The notes under the pieces: model-generated
What the model was told of the DNA's origin: nothing
The model's input: the letters and a program-made list of their open reading frames with translations, nothing else
Database searches by the model: none
Assembly: GCA_900541135.1 (NCBI GenBank)
Contig: UQIG01000006.1
Location: 1 to 64,000, forward strand
DNA: 64,000 nt
Reading direction: 5' to 3'
Source: an uncultured Collinsella sp.
GTDB taxonomy: Bacteria > Actinomycetota > Coriobacteriia > Coriobacteriales > Coriobacteriaceae
Made by a program: the position numbers and the translations under genes
Part shown: one piece after another, positions 35,570 to 44,091 of the stretch
Numbering within the stretch: position 1 is the first letter of the stretch
How the letters are laid out: the number at the start of each line of letters is the position of its first letter

Positions 35570-38320
35570 ATGTCTGACAAGCGCCGCACCTTTGCCGTTA
35601 TCGACGGCAACTCGCTCATGCATCGCGCCTTCCACGCCGTGCCGCCGACCATGAACGCGCCGGATGGTCGCCCCACCAACGCGATCTTCGGCTTTCTGAA
35701 CATGTTTCTTAAGATGATCGACGCCTTTAACCCCGACGGTGTGGTCGTGGCGTTTGACAAGGGCAAGCCGCGCGTGCGCATGGAGATGCTGCCGCAGTAT
35801 AAGGCGCAGCGCCCGCCCATGGACCCCGCTCTGCACGCGCAGTTTCCGATGATCAAGGAGCTGCTCACCGCGCTCAACGTGCCGATTCTGCAGTCCGAGG
35901 GCTGGGAAGGCGACGATATCTTGGGTACCATGGCGCGCCTGGGCGAGGAGGCCGGCTGCGACATGCTGCTGGTGACCGGCGACCGCGACATGTATCAGCT
36001 CGTGACCGAGCACGTCAACGTAGTCTCGACCCGCAAGGGCCTGTCCGACGTAGCGATTATGACGCCCGAGAGCGTGGATGACCTGTATCATGGCATTACG
36101 CCGGCGCTCGTGCCCGATTTTTACGGACTAAAGGGCGATACGTCGGACAACATTCCCGGCGTACCGGGCATCGGCCCCAAAAAGGCGAGCGCGCTCATTG
36201 CGCAGTACGGTAGCCTGGACGAGGTTATCGCACACGCCGACGAGGTCAAGGGCAAGATGGGCGAGAACCTGCGTGCGCACATCGACGATGCGCTGCTGAG
36301 CCGCAAGGTCGCAACCATTCGCACCGATGCGCCTGTCGAGCTCGACTTTGACGAAACGTCCTTCCCGGCGTTTTCTGCCGACGAAGTGTCCGCGGCGCTG
36401 GGCACGCTCGGCATTACGGCCATGCAGAACCGTTTCTTGGCATTGATCGGTGCCGACGGTGGGGCTGCGGCCACTGCAAGCACGTTTGAGATTCCCCCCG
36501 TTATGCGCGCTGCCGCCGGCGATGCCGAGGCGCTCGCTGCCGCTGCCGCCGAGATCACTCGCGCGATCGAGGCAGGCGAGTGGATTGCCGCCGTGGTGAA
36601 CGATGACAAGGAGGAGGGCGCGCTCTTTGGCCTGACGCGCACGCTGTGGCTGATGACGTCCAGGGGGCTGCTTGCGCTTGAGGAGGGCGACGGCGGTTCG
36701 CCTGCCGTGGTCGATGGCTTCAACTTCGCCCACGGCGTGATTGCCGGCGTGCTTGCGCGCCTGTTTATGGAGGGCCGCGTGGCGAGCCCGGATATGAAGG
36801 CTCTGCTGCACGAGCTTTCGCCCATCGATTCTTCTGAGCCCGAGCTCATGGATCCGCTGACAGTCGATTCTACGCGCATCTTCGATACCGTGGTTGCCGC
36901 CTACCTGCTGGATTCCGACCGCTCCGAGTTCGATGAGGCATATCTGGCCGATACCTATCTGCGGATGTCGCTACCTGCGGCGCGCGGTGCAGAGGGTGCC
37001 GGTGATGACGCTCCTGCGCCCGCCGCTCGCACGGCGGCCTTGACGCTGGCGCTGGTCGCACCGTTGCGCGACCGCATGGCCCGCGAGAACGCCGCCAACG
37101 TGTTCGATGGCATCGAGATGCCGCTTGTGCCGGTGCTTGCCAAGATGGAGCGCGCGGGCATGCTCGTGGACCCCGACCGTCTGCACAGTCTGTCCGAGGG
37201 TCTGGCGACCCAGATTACCGAGGTTGAGCGCAGTATTCGCGACCTGGCGGGTGACGAGACCTTTAACATCGGCAGCCCCATGCAGCTCTCGCATGTGCTG
37301 TTTGACGTCATGGGGCTTCCGACCAAGGGTCTCAAAAAGACCAAGCGCGGCTACTATTCGACCAACGCCAAGGTGCTGAGCGACCTTGCCCGCGACCACG
37401 AAATCGTGCGTCTGATTTTGGACTGGCGTGAGAAGTCCAAGATCAAGTCCACCTATCTGGACACACTGGGCCCGCTACGCCGTGGTGACGGTCGCGTACA
37501 CACTACGTACAACCAGACCATCACCGCGACGGGGCGTCTGTCCTCGAGCGACCCGAACCTGCAGAACATCCCGACGCGCTCGGAGCTGGGTCGTACCGTC
37601 AAGACGGCGTTTTCGGCAGGCGAGGGAAGTGTCTTTTTGGCGGTGGACTACTCGCAGATCGAGCTACGTCTGCTGGCGCATCTCTCGGGCGACGAGCACC
37701 TGGTGCGCGCCTTTAACGAGGGCGAGGACTTCCACGCCGAGACCGCCGCGCGCGTGTTTGGTGTGCCGGTGTCCGAGGTGACGCCCGACTTGCGCAGTCG
37801 CGCCAAGGCCGTGAACTTTGGTATCGTGTACGGTCAGCAGGCCTATGGCCTGTCGCAGTCGCTGCATATCTCGATGGCCGAGGCGCGCGACATGATCGAC
37901 CGCTACTACGAGGCCTACCCGGGCGTGCGCACGTTCCTCGACAACGTGGTGGCACGTGCCAAGCAGACGGGCTACGCCGAGACCATGTACGGCCGCCGTC
38001 GCCATATTCCGGAGCTCAAGGCCAAAAACCCGCAACTCCGCGGTTTTGGCGAACGCACGGCCATGAACCACCCCATGCAGGGCACCGCCGCCGACATCAT
38101 CAAGATCGCGATGGCCCGCGTAAGCCGCCGTCTGGAAGAAGAAGGCTTTGCCGCCCACATGATCCTGCAGGTACACGACGAACTGGACTTTGAGTGCCCG
38201 GTCGACGAAGTCGAGCGCCTGACCGTCATGGTCCAAGACGCCATGGAACACGTCGTAGACCTACGCGTACCCCTAATCGCCGAAGCCAGTACCGGCATAA
38301 CCTGGGCCGATGCCAAGTAA
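35570..38320 (+). CDS. polA: DNA polymerase I
   Basis: Pol I removes RNA primers and fills repair gaps. The 916-residue protein has an N-terminal 5' nuclease (FAVIDGNSLMHRAFH, GWEGDDILGT, LVTGDRDMYQL, GLKGDTSDNIPGVPGIG). Its middle domain lacks the DxE 3'-5' exonuclease residues, so proofreading is probably absent. The polymerase domain carries motif A DYSQIELRLLAHLSGDEHL, motif B RSRAKAVNFGIVYGQ and motif C LQVHDELDFE. The last ~150 bases switch to A/C-rich synonymous codons, unlike the rest of the gene. Confidence 0.97.
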   Translation: MSDKRRTFAVIDGNSLMHRAFHAVPPTMNAPDGRPTNAIFGFLNMFLKMIDAFNPDGVVVAFDKGKPRVRMEMLPQYKAQRPPMDPALHAQFPMIKELLTALNVPILQSEGWEGDDILGTMARLGEEAGCDMLLVTGDRDMYQLVTEHVNVVSTRKGLSDVAIMTPESVDDLYHGITPALVPDFYGLKGDTSDNIPGVPGIGPKKASALIAQYGSLDEVIAHADEVKGKMGENLRAHIDDALLSRKVATIRTDAPVELDFDETSFPAFSADEVSAALGTLGITAMQNRFLALIGADGGAAATASTFEIPPVMRAAAGDAEALAAAAAEITRAIEAGEWIAAVVNDDKEEGALFGLTRTLWLMTSRGLLALEEGDGGSPAVVDGFNFAHGVIAGVLARLFMEGRVASPDMKALLHELSPIDSSEPELMDPLTVDSTRIFDTVVAAYLLDSDRSEFDEAYLADTYLRMSLPAARGAEGAGDDAPAPAARTAALTLALVAPLRDRMARENAANVFDGIEMPLVPVLAKMERAGMLVDPDRLHSLSEGLATQITEVERSIRDLAGDETFNIGSPMQLSHVLFDVMGLPTKGLKKTKRGYYSTNAKVLSDLARDHEIVRLILDWREKSKIKSTYLDTLGPLRRGDGRVHTTYNQTITATGRLSSSDPNLQNIPTRSELGRTVKTAFSAGEGSVFLAVDYSQIELRLLAHLSGDEHLVRAFNEGEDFHAETAARVFGVPVSEVTPDLRSRAKAVNFGIVYGQQAYGLSQSLHISMAEARDMIDRYYEAYPGVRTFLDNVVARAKQTGYAETMYGRRRHIPELKAKNPQLRGFGERTAMNHPMQGTAADIIKIAMARVSRRLEEEGFAAHMILQVHDELDFECPVDEVERLTVMVQDAMEHVVDLRVPLIAEASTGITWADAK

Positions 38321-38356
38321 AGACGCACCAACAATCCCAAAGTAACCAAAACAGAA

Positions 38357-38390
38357 GGGGGCTCCTTGCCAACAAGGAGCCCCCTTCATT
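38357..38390 (+). terminator. Terminator after polA
   Basis: GGGGGCTCCTTG pairs perfectly with CAAGGAGCCCCC around a CCAA loop, followed by TTCATT. Confidence 0.8.
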
Positions 38391-38453
38391 CCAAAAAATC
38401 AGCCAAGTATCTAGACGCCAAGACGCCATCCAGGCGGCAAGCAAGTCAACGTA

Positions 38454-38579
38454 GCCATGCCCGGGGCCGGCCGTTTGATTTTTGTAGATTCCGCACGAGC
38501 CGAAGAGCACTTAATGTGCTCTTCGAGCGAGCCCAGGACCTGACCGAACAAAAATCAAACGGCCGGCCCCGGGCATGGC
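38454..38579. repeat. Long palindromic element B (32-bp perfect arms)
   Basis: Arms 38454-38485 and 38548-38579 are perfect 32-bp inverted complements containing GGGGCCGGCCGTTTG. The 62-base loop holds a second perfect hairpin, GAAGAGCAC-TTAAT-GTGCTCTTC (38502-38524). The element ends 8 bp from the stop codon of the HAD phosphatase gene (- strand). It shares the GGGCCGGCC core and the same placement as element A at 24650. Confidence 0.9.
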
Positions 38580-38586
38580 GGCGAGT

Positions 38587-39414
38587 TTAACGAGCCGCCA
38601 GGATGGCGTCGATGAGCGTCAGTACGCCCCCGTCGTTGTTGCTCGGAATGCGCCACTTGGCGTGCGCGTTCATGTGCTCTTCGGCATTGTCCACGATAAA
38701 GCTGTGTCCGACGCGCTCTAGCATGGGGATGTCGTTGTAGGTGTCGCCCACGGCGGCGGCATCGGCGATATCAATGCCCAGCTGCTCGCACAGATGCGCG
38801 ACGCCGGCGCCTTTGTCGACGCCCAGGTTCATAAAGTCGATCCACTCGCGGCCCGCATTGGTGACATAGAGTCGGTCCGAGAACGCCGGGTTGTAGTCCT
38901 CGCGAAACGCTGGCTCAGCATCGTAGGCGGGGAAGAAGATCGAAATCTTGTTGGACTCGATATCAATGCCCTCAAAGCTATCGACGTAGTTGATCGTGTT
39001 GTAGTACACGCTGATCTCGTCGTGGTACTGATGGTCGCGGGCGAGCACATAGAACTCGTCGTAGCAGCACAGGACGGGAACGGCGCGCGGGTCCTCCGAG
39101 GCACGAGCGAGCACCTGCTGATACAGCGCCACATCGATGTTGCTCTTATAGATATAGTTGCCGCGATAGATGACGCAGGCTCCGTTGTCGGGACAAAAAG
39201 CAAGGCGGTTTTTGATGCTCTCGAACATCTCCTCGAGCTTGGGGGCGGGACGTCCGCTGGCGGGGCAGAATACGATGCCGGCGTCGGCGAGCTTGTCCAG
39301 GCGCTCATCAAGACCCTGTGGTAACACGCGCTCGTCGGTTAGTAACGTCTTGTCCATATCGACGGCGAGAATCTTAATGTTTCCGATATTGGCGTCCGAT
39401 TCGTAAGTTTGCAT
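38587..39414 (-). CDS. Cof-type HAD-superfamily phosphatase
   Basis: This 275-residue protein is a haloacid dehalogenase-superfamily IIB (Cof) phosphatase, likely acting on sugar phosphates or similar small molecules. Motif I is LAVDMDKTLLTD (the DxD nucleophile), motif II is in FCPASGRP, and motif IV is AAVGDTYNDIPML, with the C2B cap between. Substrate unknown. It converges with polA. Confidence 0.9.
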   Translation of the reverse strand: MQTYESDANIGNIKILAVDMDKTLLTDERVLPQGLDERLDKLADAGIVFCPASGRPAPKLEEMFESIKNRLAFCPDNGACVIYRGNYIYKSNIDVALYQQVLARASEDPRAVPVLCCYDEFYVLARDHQYHDEISVYYNTINYVDSFEGIDIESNKISIFFPAYDAEPAFREDYNPAFSDRLYVTNAGREWIDFMNLGVDKGAGVAHLCEQLGIDIADAAAVGDTYNDIPMLERVGHSFIVDNAEEHMNAHAKWRIPSNNDGGVLTLIDAILAAR

Positions 39415-39500
39415 AAAAACGAGCCTTTCGTTTCGAGTTTGTTTCAGACGTTATAACCATCAACTCTTAGTCGGCCGTATTTTCGCAGGATTGGCGCGTA

Positions 39501-39518
39501 TTTGCATCACTATTCACA
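39501..39518 (+). promoter_or_regulatory. Candidate ARG box (ArgR site)
   Basis: TTTGCATCACTATTCACA matches nine of the ten outer bases of the general ArgR half-site pattern TGAAT-N4-ATTCA (here TGCAT-N4-ATTCA). It lies about 60 bp upstream of the best argG promoter. Only one box is apparent. Confidence 0.4.
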
Positions 39519-39557
39519 AACTAATGAAAAAACTTTTCAGAAATTTGAATTTGTCGC

Positions 39558-39585
39558 TTGTGCTGCGGGCACTTTAGCGTAATAT
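39558..39585 (+). promoter_or_regulatory. Probable argG promoter
   Basis: TTGTGC (39558-39563) and TAATAT (39580-39585) are 16 bp apart in an AT-rich segment. Transcription from here gives an argG leader of roughly 380 bases containing the short Arg-rich ORF. Confidence 0.45.
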
Positions 39586-39688
39586 AGCGATCATCGAAAA
39601 CGGAGACGGAAAAACAACCGCTTACCGAGGAAAAGGTACCGTTTGCGATATTAGAATTGCGCCCGGCGATAGGTGAAAGGAGAGGCAG

Positions 39689-39763
39689 ATGCAGTTCGTA
39701 AAGATCATCACTACTGCAGACAATGCCATCCGACGCCAGCGCGCAATTTCCCGACGACGATAA
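39689..39763 (+). CDS. Arg-rich leader peptide upstream of argG (candidate attenuator)
   Basis: A strong ribosome site (AAAGGAGAGG) precedes a 24-codon ORF ending RRQRAISRRR. Six of the last ten codons are Arg, including three consecutive CGA codons just before the stop. Those codons overlap a hairpin (GACGAT-AACA-ATCGTC, 39756-39771), which abuts a second one (CTCTGT...ACAGAG, 39771-39804) followed by ATTTT. This is the layout of a translation-dependent attenuator for an arginine gene. Not recognised from a database. Confidence 0.55.
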   Translation: MQFVKIITTADNAIRRQRAISRRR

Positions 39764-39969
39764 CAATCGTCTCTGTCCTTATGGGGCGTAACGCCTCAAC
39801 AGAGTCATTTTGAGGTCGTTGGGTTTTATGCACGACATAGCCGCATGTTTCTAGGGCATGCCTGTGATGCATTCTGCTGAATAACCTGATATTGCACGGT
39901 TTTTGACCTCAAGGTGACTTGCAACTGACCGATGTTCTAACTAGCTACCAAGGGCGAAAGGAAACAGCC

Positions 39970-41196
39970 ATGAGCAAGGAAAAAGTCGTTCTCGCATATT
40001 CCGGTGGTCTTGATACATCCGTATGTGTCAAGTGGCTCCAGGACGAGAAGAATCTCGATGTCGTTTGCGTCTGCGGCAACGTGGGCCAGGAGGAGACCGG
40101 CCTGGATGCCAAGAAGCAGAAAGCGCTCGACCTGGGCGTTCTCGATTGCCAGGTGCTCGACCTGCGCGACGAGTTCTCCGATGAGTTCCTGACTAAGGCC
40201 ATCGCCGCAAACTCCATGTACGAGAACAAGTACCCGCTGCTCTCCGCCCTGTCACGCCCGCTGCTCGCCAAGAAGCTTGTCGAGGTCGCTCACGAGTTTG
40301 GCGCGACCTACGTCGCCCACGGCTGCACCGGCAAGGGTAACGACCAGGTTCGTTTTGAGGCTGCCGTCAAGGCCCTCGACCCCGAGCTCAAGGTTATCGC
40401 CCCGGTTCGCGAGTGGGATCTGAAGTGCCGTCCCGACGAGGTCGCCTATGCTCACGCCCACAACGTGCCGGTTCCCGAGGGTGCCAACGACAACCCCTAT
40501 TCCATCGACGACAACCTGTGGGGTCGCGCCATCGAGTGCGGTCACCTGGAGGATCCCTGGAACGAGCCGCTCGACGACGCCTGGGTTATGACCAAGAATC
40601 CCGAGGACACGCCCGACACCCCGACGTATACCGAGATTGAGTTTGAGGCCGGCAAGCCCGTCGCCGTCGACGGAAAGAAGATGAAACTCTCCGAGATCGT
40701 CATCGCTCTCAACAAGATTTCGGGCGACAACGGCTTTGGCCGTCTCGACCTGGTTGAGGACCGTCTGGTGGGCCTCAAGAGCCGCGAGTGCTACGAGGTT
40801 CCCGGCGCACTGACGCTTATCACCGCCCACAAGGCACTCGAGGACATTTGCGTCGAGGGCGACCTGCTCAAGACTAAGATTAAGCTCGAGCAGGATTGGG
40901 CCACCGCCGTGTACAACGGCCAGTGGTACAGCCCGCTCAAGAACGCGCTCGACGCCTTTATGGCCGATACCCAGAAGTTCGTGACCGGCACCGTCCGTCT
41001 GAAGTTCTTTAAGGGCAACTGCCATGTCGTCGGCCGCAAGAGCCCCTTCAGCCTCTACGACTACGGTCTGGCTACCTACGACCGCGACACCACGTTTGAC
41101 GAGAAGGCCAGCGCCGGCTTTATCGAGATCGATACGCTGTCGCTCAAGACGTGGGTCAAGGTCCAGGGTCCCAGCTCTGCCGCCGCTCAGGCCTAG
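39970..41196 (+). CDS. argG: Argininosuccinate synthase
   Basis: ArgG joins citrulline and aspartate with ATP, the seventh step of arginine synthesis. The 408-residue protein has the ATP loop LAYSGGLDTSVCVKWL, TYVAHGCTGKGNDQVRFE, the citrulline/aspartate-binding region, and SIDDNLWGRAIECG. The ATG at 39970 follows AAAGGA. argH lies 522 bp downstream on the same strand. The long leader suggests arginine-responsive control. Confidence 0.97.
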   Translation: MSKEKVVLAYSGGLDTSVCVKWLQDEKNLDVVCVCGNVGQEETGLDAKKQKALDLGVLDCQVLDLRDEFSDEFLTKAIAANSMYENKYPLLSALSRPLLAKKLVEVAHEFGATYVAHGCTGKGNDQVRFEAAVKALDPELKVIAPVREWDLKCRPDEVAYAHAHNVPVPEGANDNPYSIDDNLWGRAIECGHLEDPWNEPLDDAWVMTKNPEDTPDTPTYTEIEFEAGKPVAVDGKKMKLSEIVIALNKISGDNGFGRLDLVEDRLVGLKSRECYEVPGALTLITAHKALEDICVEGDLLKTKIKLEQDWATAVYNGQWYSPLKNALDAFMADTQKFVTGTVRLKFFKGNCHVVGRKSPFSLYDYGLATYDRDTTFDEKASAGFIEIDTLSLKTWVKVQGPSSAAAQA

Positions 41197-41350
41197 CGCC
41201 TCCTTCCCTTGGTATCCGCGCGGCCCATCCGCGTGATACAAAACGGGCGCACGGGGTCCCTACCTTTCGTTATGCTTGCTGACACTTCTTAACATCGGTG
41301 GCCCCTACGTTCCGCCCGCATATATGATGCCGCGACTGCGGCTGAGTCCG

Positions 41351-41384
41351 AGCCCCGCCGGGGTTGTCCGGCGGGGCTCTTTCT
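41351..41384 (+). terminator. Rho-independent terminator after argG
   Basis: AGCCCCGCCGG pairs perfectly with CCGGCGGGGCT around GGTTGT, followed by CTTTCT. It lies 150 bp after the argG stop, so the transcript has a long tail. Confidence 0.8.
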
Positions 41385-41429
41385 ATCAATTTGGCGGCTC
41401 TGCACCTATATATATGAGGAGTATCCATT

Positions 41430-41600
41430 ATGTTCAATGCTATCGCACATGCATTGCTTGCCCTCGCGCCCGAGTTCGATGCTTCAAAGGTCGAGGACGT
41501 CCCTATGAGCCTGAAGACCTGGATCGATGGTTCGCAGGGCAACATCCGGAGGGAGACGTTGGGCGCCAAGTGCATGGTGCGTCACTTCTTTGCAAATTAG
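41430..41600 (+). CDS. Small ORF (56 codons) between argG and argH
   Basis: ATG 41430 follows a good ribosome site (GAGGAG, 9 bp spacing) and a TATATA-rich stretch downstream of the argG terminator. The predicted protein begins MFNAIAHALLALAPEFDASK and ends KCMVRHFFAN, with third positions mostly C/G as in coding DNA. I do not recognise it, and it has no signal or membrane segment beyond a mildly hydrophobic N-terminus. It could be a small protein or a leader for argH. Confidence 0.45.
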   Translation: MFNAIAHALLALAPEFDASKVEDVPMSLKTWIDGSQGNIRRETLGAKCMVRHFFAN

Positions 41601-41718
41601 CGACATGGCCCCGAACGTGGTGGGGAATATGCAAAACTAGCGGTTGAAAAATTGCTTTAGCGACAGGGCGCATTGCTTTGGGCGCTTGGTTTGGTATTTG
41701 GAGAAAGGAGACGGTTCC

Positions 41719-43149
41719 ATGGCTCTTTGGGGCGGTCGTTTTGAGGCGGGCGTGGCCGAGGTCACGCAGGAGTTTGGCGCGTCGCTGCCGGTCGACAAAC
41801 ATCTCTATAAGCAGGATATCGCCGGCTCTAAGGCGCATGCCAAGATGCTGGCGGCCCAGGGCATTATCAGTGTCGAGGACGAGCAAGCGATAGCCGAGGG
41901 TCTGACCGGAATCGAACAGGATATCGATGCCGGCAACTTCACCTTCGACATCAACGACGAGGACATTCATATGTCCATCGAGAGCGAGCTGACGCGTCGC
42001 ATCGGCGAGGCTGGCAAGCGCTTGCATACCGGACGTTCGCGCAACGACCAGGTGGCGACCGACACGCGCCTGGGTGTCAAGGCGCTGGCCAAGGAGCTTA
42101 TGGAGGCCAATCTTGAGCTGCGCCATGTGCTGGTGGATGCGGCCAAGAAGTACGACAAGGTGATTCTGCCGGGCTACACGCATATGCAGCACGCTCAGCC
42201 CGTGCTGCTCTCGCATCATCTGCTGGCGTATTCCTGGATGTTCGCGCGCGACTTTACGCGCCTGAAGGCCGCCTTTGATGCCGCCGACAACTGCCCGCTG
42301 GGTGCTGCCGCGCTTGCCGGTACGAGCTATCCGCTCGATCGCCAGATGACGGCTGCCGAACTTGGCTTTGCGGGCGTGATTCCCAACTCGCTCGATGCGG
42401 TTTCCGACCGTGATTTCCTGCTCGATCTGCATTACGCCGGCTCCGTCATGGCGATGCACCTGTCGCGTCTTTCCGAGGAGATCGTGCTGTGGTCGAGCTC
42501 CGAATTTGGCTTTATCTCGCTTTCAGACTCCTACTCCACCGGCTCGTCTATCATGCCGCAGAAGAAGAATCCCGACTTTGCCGAGCTTATCCGCGGCAAG
42601 AGCGGTCGCGTGTACGGCAACCTGGTGCAGCTGCTCGTGACCATGAAGGGCCTGCCGCTCGCTTATAACAAGGACTTGCAGGAGGACAAGGAGGGCGCGC
42701 TCGATACCGCTCACACGCTCATGCAGTGCCTGTCGGTTATGGCCGGAATGATTTCGACTTGGACCGTCAACGAGGATGTCATGGCGCGCGAGTGCGGCGT
42801 GGGACACCTTGCCGCCACCGATGTTGCCGATTACCTGGCTAAGCGTGGCCTGCCGTTCCGCGAGGCACACGCTGTGGTGGGGCATCTGGTCCTGATGTGC
42901 GAGAAGCGCGGCTGCAATCTTGAGGACCTGCCGTTTGAGGTGTTCCAGGAGGCAAGCCCGCTCTTTGAGCGCGACATTACCGAGGCGCTCGACATCCCAT
43001 CGATTGTCGCCGCGCGCACGACCGAGGGCGGTACCGCCCCTGCCGCCGTTGCCGTGCAGCTGCAGCGTGCCGAGTCGCAGCTTGTGGCCGACGAGGGCGT
43101 GTTTGGATCGCTGACCAAGGTCGTCGAGATGGGCCACGGGGCAAAGTAA
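41719..43149 (+). CDS. argH: Argininosuccinate lyase
   Basis: ArgH splits argininosuccinate into arginine and fumarate. The 476-residue protein shows LWGGRFEAGVAEVTQEF at the start, DEDIHMSIESELTRRIG, HTGRSRNDQVATDTRL, TYMQHAQ-type block (GYTHMQHAQPVLLSHHL), and the superfamily signature GSSIMPQKKNPDFAELIRGK with the catalytic Ser loop. AAAGGAG precedes ATG 41719; in-frame upstream codons are not conserved. Confidence 0.97.
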   Translation: MALWGGRFEAGVAEVTQEFGASLPVDKHLYKQDIAGSKAHAKMLAAQGIISVEDEQAIAEGLTGIEQDIDAGNFTFDINDEDIHMSIESELTRRIGEAGKRLHTGRSRNDQVATDTRLGVKALAKELMEANLELRHVLVDAAKKYDKVILPGYTHMQHAQPVLLSHHLLAYSWMFARDFTRLKAAFDAADNCPLGAAALAGTSYPLDRQMTAAELGFAGVIPNSLDAVSDRDFLLDLHYAGSVMAMHLSRLSEEIVLWSSSEFGFISLSDSYSTGSSIMPQKKNPDFAELIRGKSGRVYGNLVQLLVTMKGLPLAYNKDLQEDKEGALDTAHTLMQCLSVMAGMISTWTVNEDVMARECGVGHLAATDVADYLAKRGLPFREAHAVVGHLVLMCEKRGCNLEDLPFEVFQEASPLFERDITEALDIPSIVAARTTEGGTAPAAVAVQLQRAESQLVADEGVFGSLTKVVEMGHGAK

Positions 43150-43200
43150 GGGTTTGGCTGAAGCGGCTTTGGCCATTTATTGAAAAATCGTTTTTGCTTT

Positions 43201-43234
43201 TACGGGCGTCTGCTGTTGCGGGCGCCCGTATTTT
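43201..43234 (+). terminator. Rho-independent terminator after argH
   Basis: TACGGGCG pairs with CGCCCGTA across a 14-base loop, followed by TTTT. Confidence 0.75.
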
Positions 43235-43442
43235 GTTGCTATGGGGGAGGGGCTTGTCGAGAACTTCTGTAGGACCTTTGGGCAGGTTGTGAAGGGGGCG
43301 CGTTCACGGGCGGCAACCGACCGTCCGCTCGGTTCGATGCGGTTGATGGGCGGTCGGATGGTACTCTAATCGGGCTTCGAAACAGAAGTGACACATATGG
43401 AGCGCTTTAATAAATTGCAGAGTTTCAATAAACAGCTTTTTG
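43235..43442. other. Gene-free stretch between argH and ndk
   Basis: No ORF with a ribosome site is visible. The only structure is an inverted repeat, CCGACCG (43317-43323) with CGGTCGG (43351-43357), and near the right end an arm CAGAGTTT that can pair with AAACTCTG inside the ndk promoter region. Confidence 0.5.
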
Positions 43443-43471
43443 TTTAACTGCAGCTAAAACTCTGTTACGAT
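43443..43471 (+). promoter_or_regulatory. Probable ndk promoter
   Basis: TTTAAC (43443-43448) and TACGAT (43466-43471) are exactly 17 bp apart, in an AT-rich stretch 64 bp before the ndk start. Confidence 0.55.
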
Positions 43472-43534
43472 GCAGTCCAGGCGGGTGCCGGAATGGGACT
43501 TGGGCACGCGCGAACCTACTTGAAAGGCTACCTT

Positions 43535-43939
43535 ATGGCTATCGAGAAGACCTTCATCATGATTAAGCCCGACGCCGTGCGCGATCGCGAGATCGGCGAG
43601 ATTGTTGCTCGCATTGAGCGCAGCGGCCTTGTCATCGAGCGCATGGAGATGACCACGCTCGAGCGCGCTACCGTCGAGGAGCACTACGCCCATCTGGCCG
43701 ACAAGCCCTTCTTTGGCGGTCTCTGCGACTTTATGACGAGCGGTCCGGTCGTCAAGATGGTCGTTTCCGGTCTCTCCGCTGTTGCTAAGATGCGCACCCT
43801 TATGGGCGCTACCAACCCGCTTGATGCTGCCCCCGGCACCATTCGCGGCGACTTCGCTGTCGATGTCAACGCCAACGTGATCCACGGCTCCGACTGCCTG
43901 GAGAACGCCGAGATCGAGATCAAGCGCTTCTTTGGCTAA
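43535..43939 (+). CDS. ndk: Nucleoside diphosphate kinase
   Basis: Ndk passes the gamma phosphate from ATP to other nucleoside diphosphates through a phosphohistidine. The 134-residue protein has TFIMIKPDAVRD, FFGGLCDFMTSGPVVKMV, MGATNPLDAAPGTIRGDFAV and the active-site VIHGSD motif. The ATG at 43535 follows GAAAGG and gives the normal N-terminus MAIEKTF. Confidence 0.97.
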   Translation: MAIEKTFIMIKPDAVRDREIGEIVARIERSGLVIERMEMTTLERATVEEHYAHLADKPFFGGLCDFMTSGPVVKMVVSGLSAVAKMRTLMGATNPLDAAPGTIRGDFAVDVNANVIHGSDCLENAEIEIKRFFG

Positions 43940-43977
43940 ACCAGCTTTGACTCCTTAAAGCTGTTAGCGTGTGGCTT

Positions 43978-44010
43978 GGGCGCCGCGGAATTTCATCCGT
44001 GGCGCCCTTT
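43978..44010 (+). terminator. Rho-independent terminator after ndk
   Basis: GGGCGCCGCGGA pairs with TCCGTGGCGCCC (one G-T pair) around ATTTCA, followed by TTT. Confidence 0.8.
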
Positions 44011-44029
44011 GTATTCCAAAATCTATGAA

Positions 44030-44064
44030 GGGGCCCGCTCGGACATGAGTTCCGAGCGGGCCCC
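44030..44064 (-). terminator. Hairpin terminator of rpiB
   Basis: A perfect 14-bp stem, GGGGCCCGCTCGGA with TCCGAGCGGGCCCC, lies 28 bp past the rpiB stop on the - strand. On that strand it is followed by TTCATAGATTTTGG rather than a clean T-run. Confidence 0.65.
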
Positions 44065-44091
44065 TGCTGTTAGCTTGTGGCACTGAGTAGT

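Noticed and set aside
34104..35991. Extension of the M18 aminopeptidase frame beyond 35403
   Set aside because: It runs antisense through polA, and the family N-terminus starts at 35403 with AAAGGAG ahead.
24650..38579. Elements A and B as insertion sequences
   Set aside because: No transposase ORF lies between the arms and no target-site duplication is visible.
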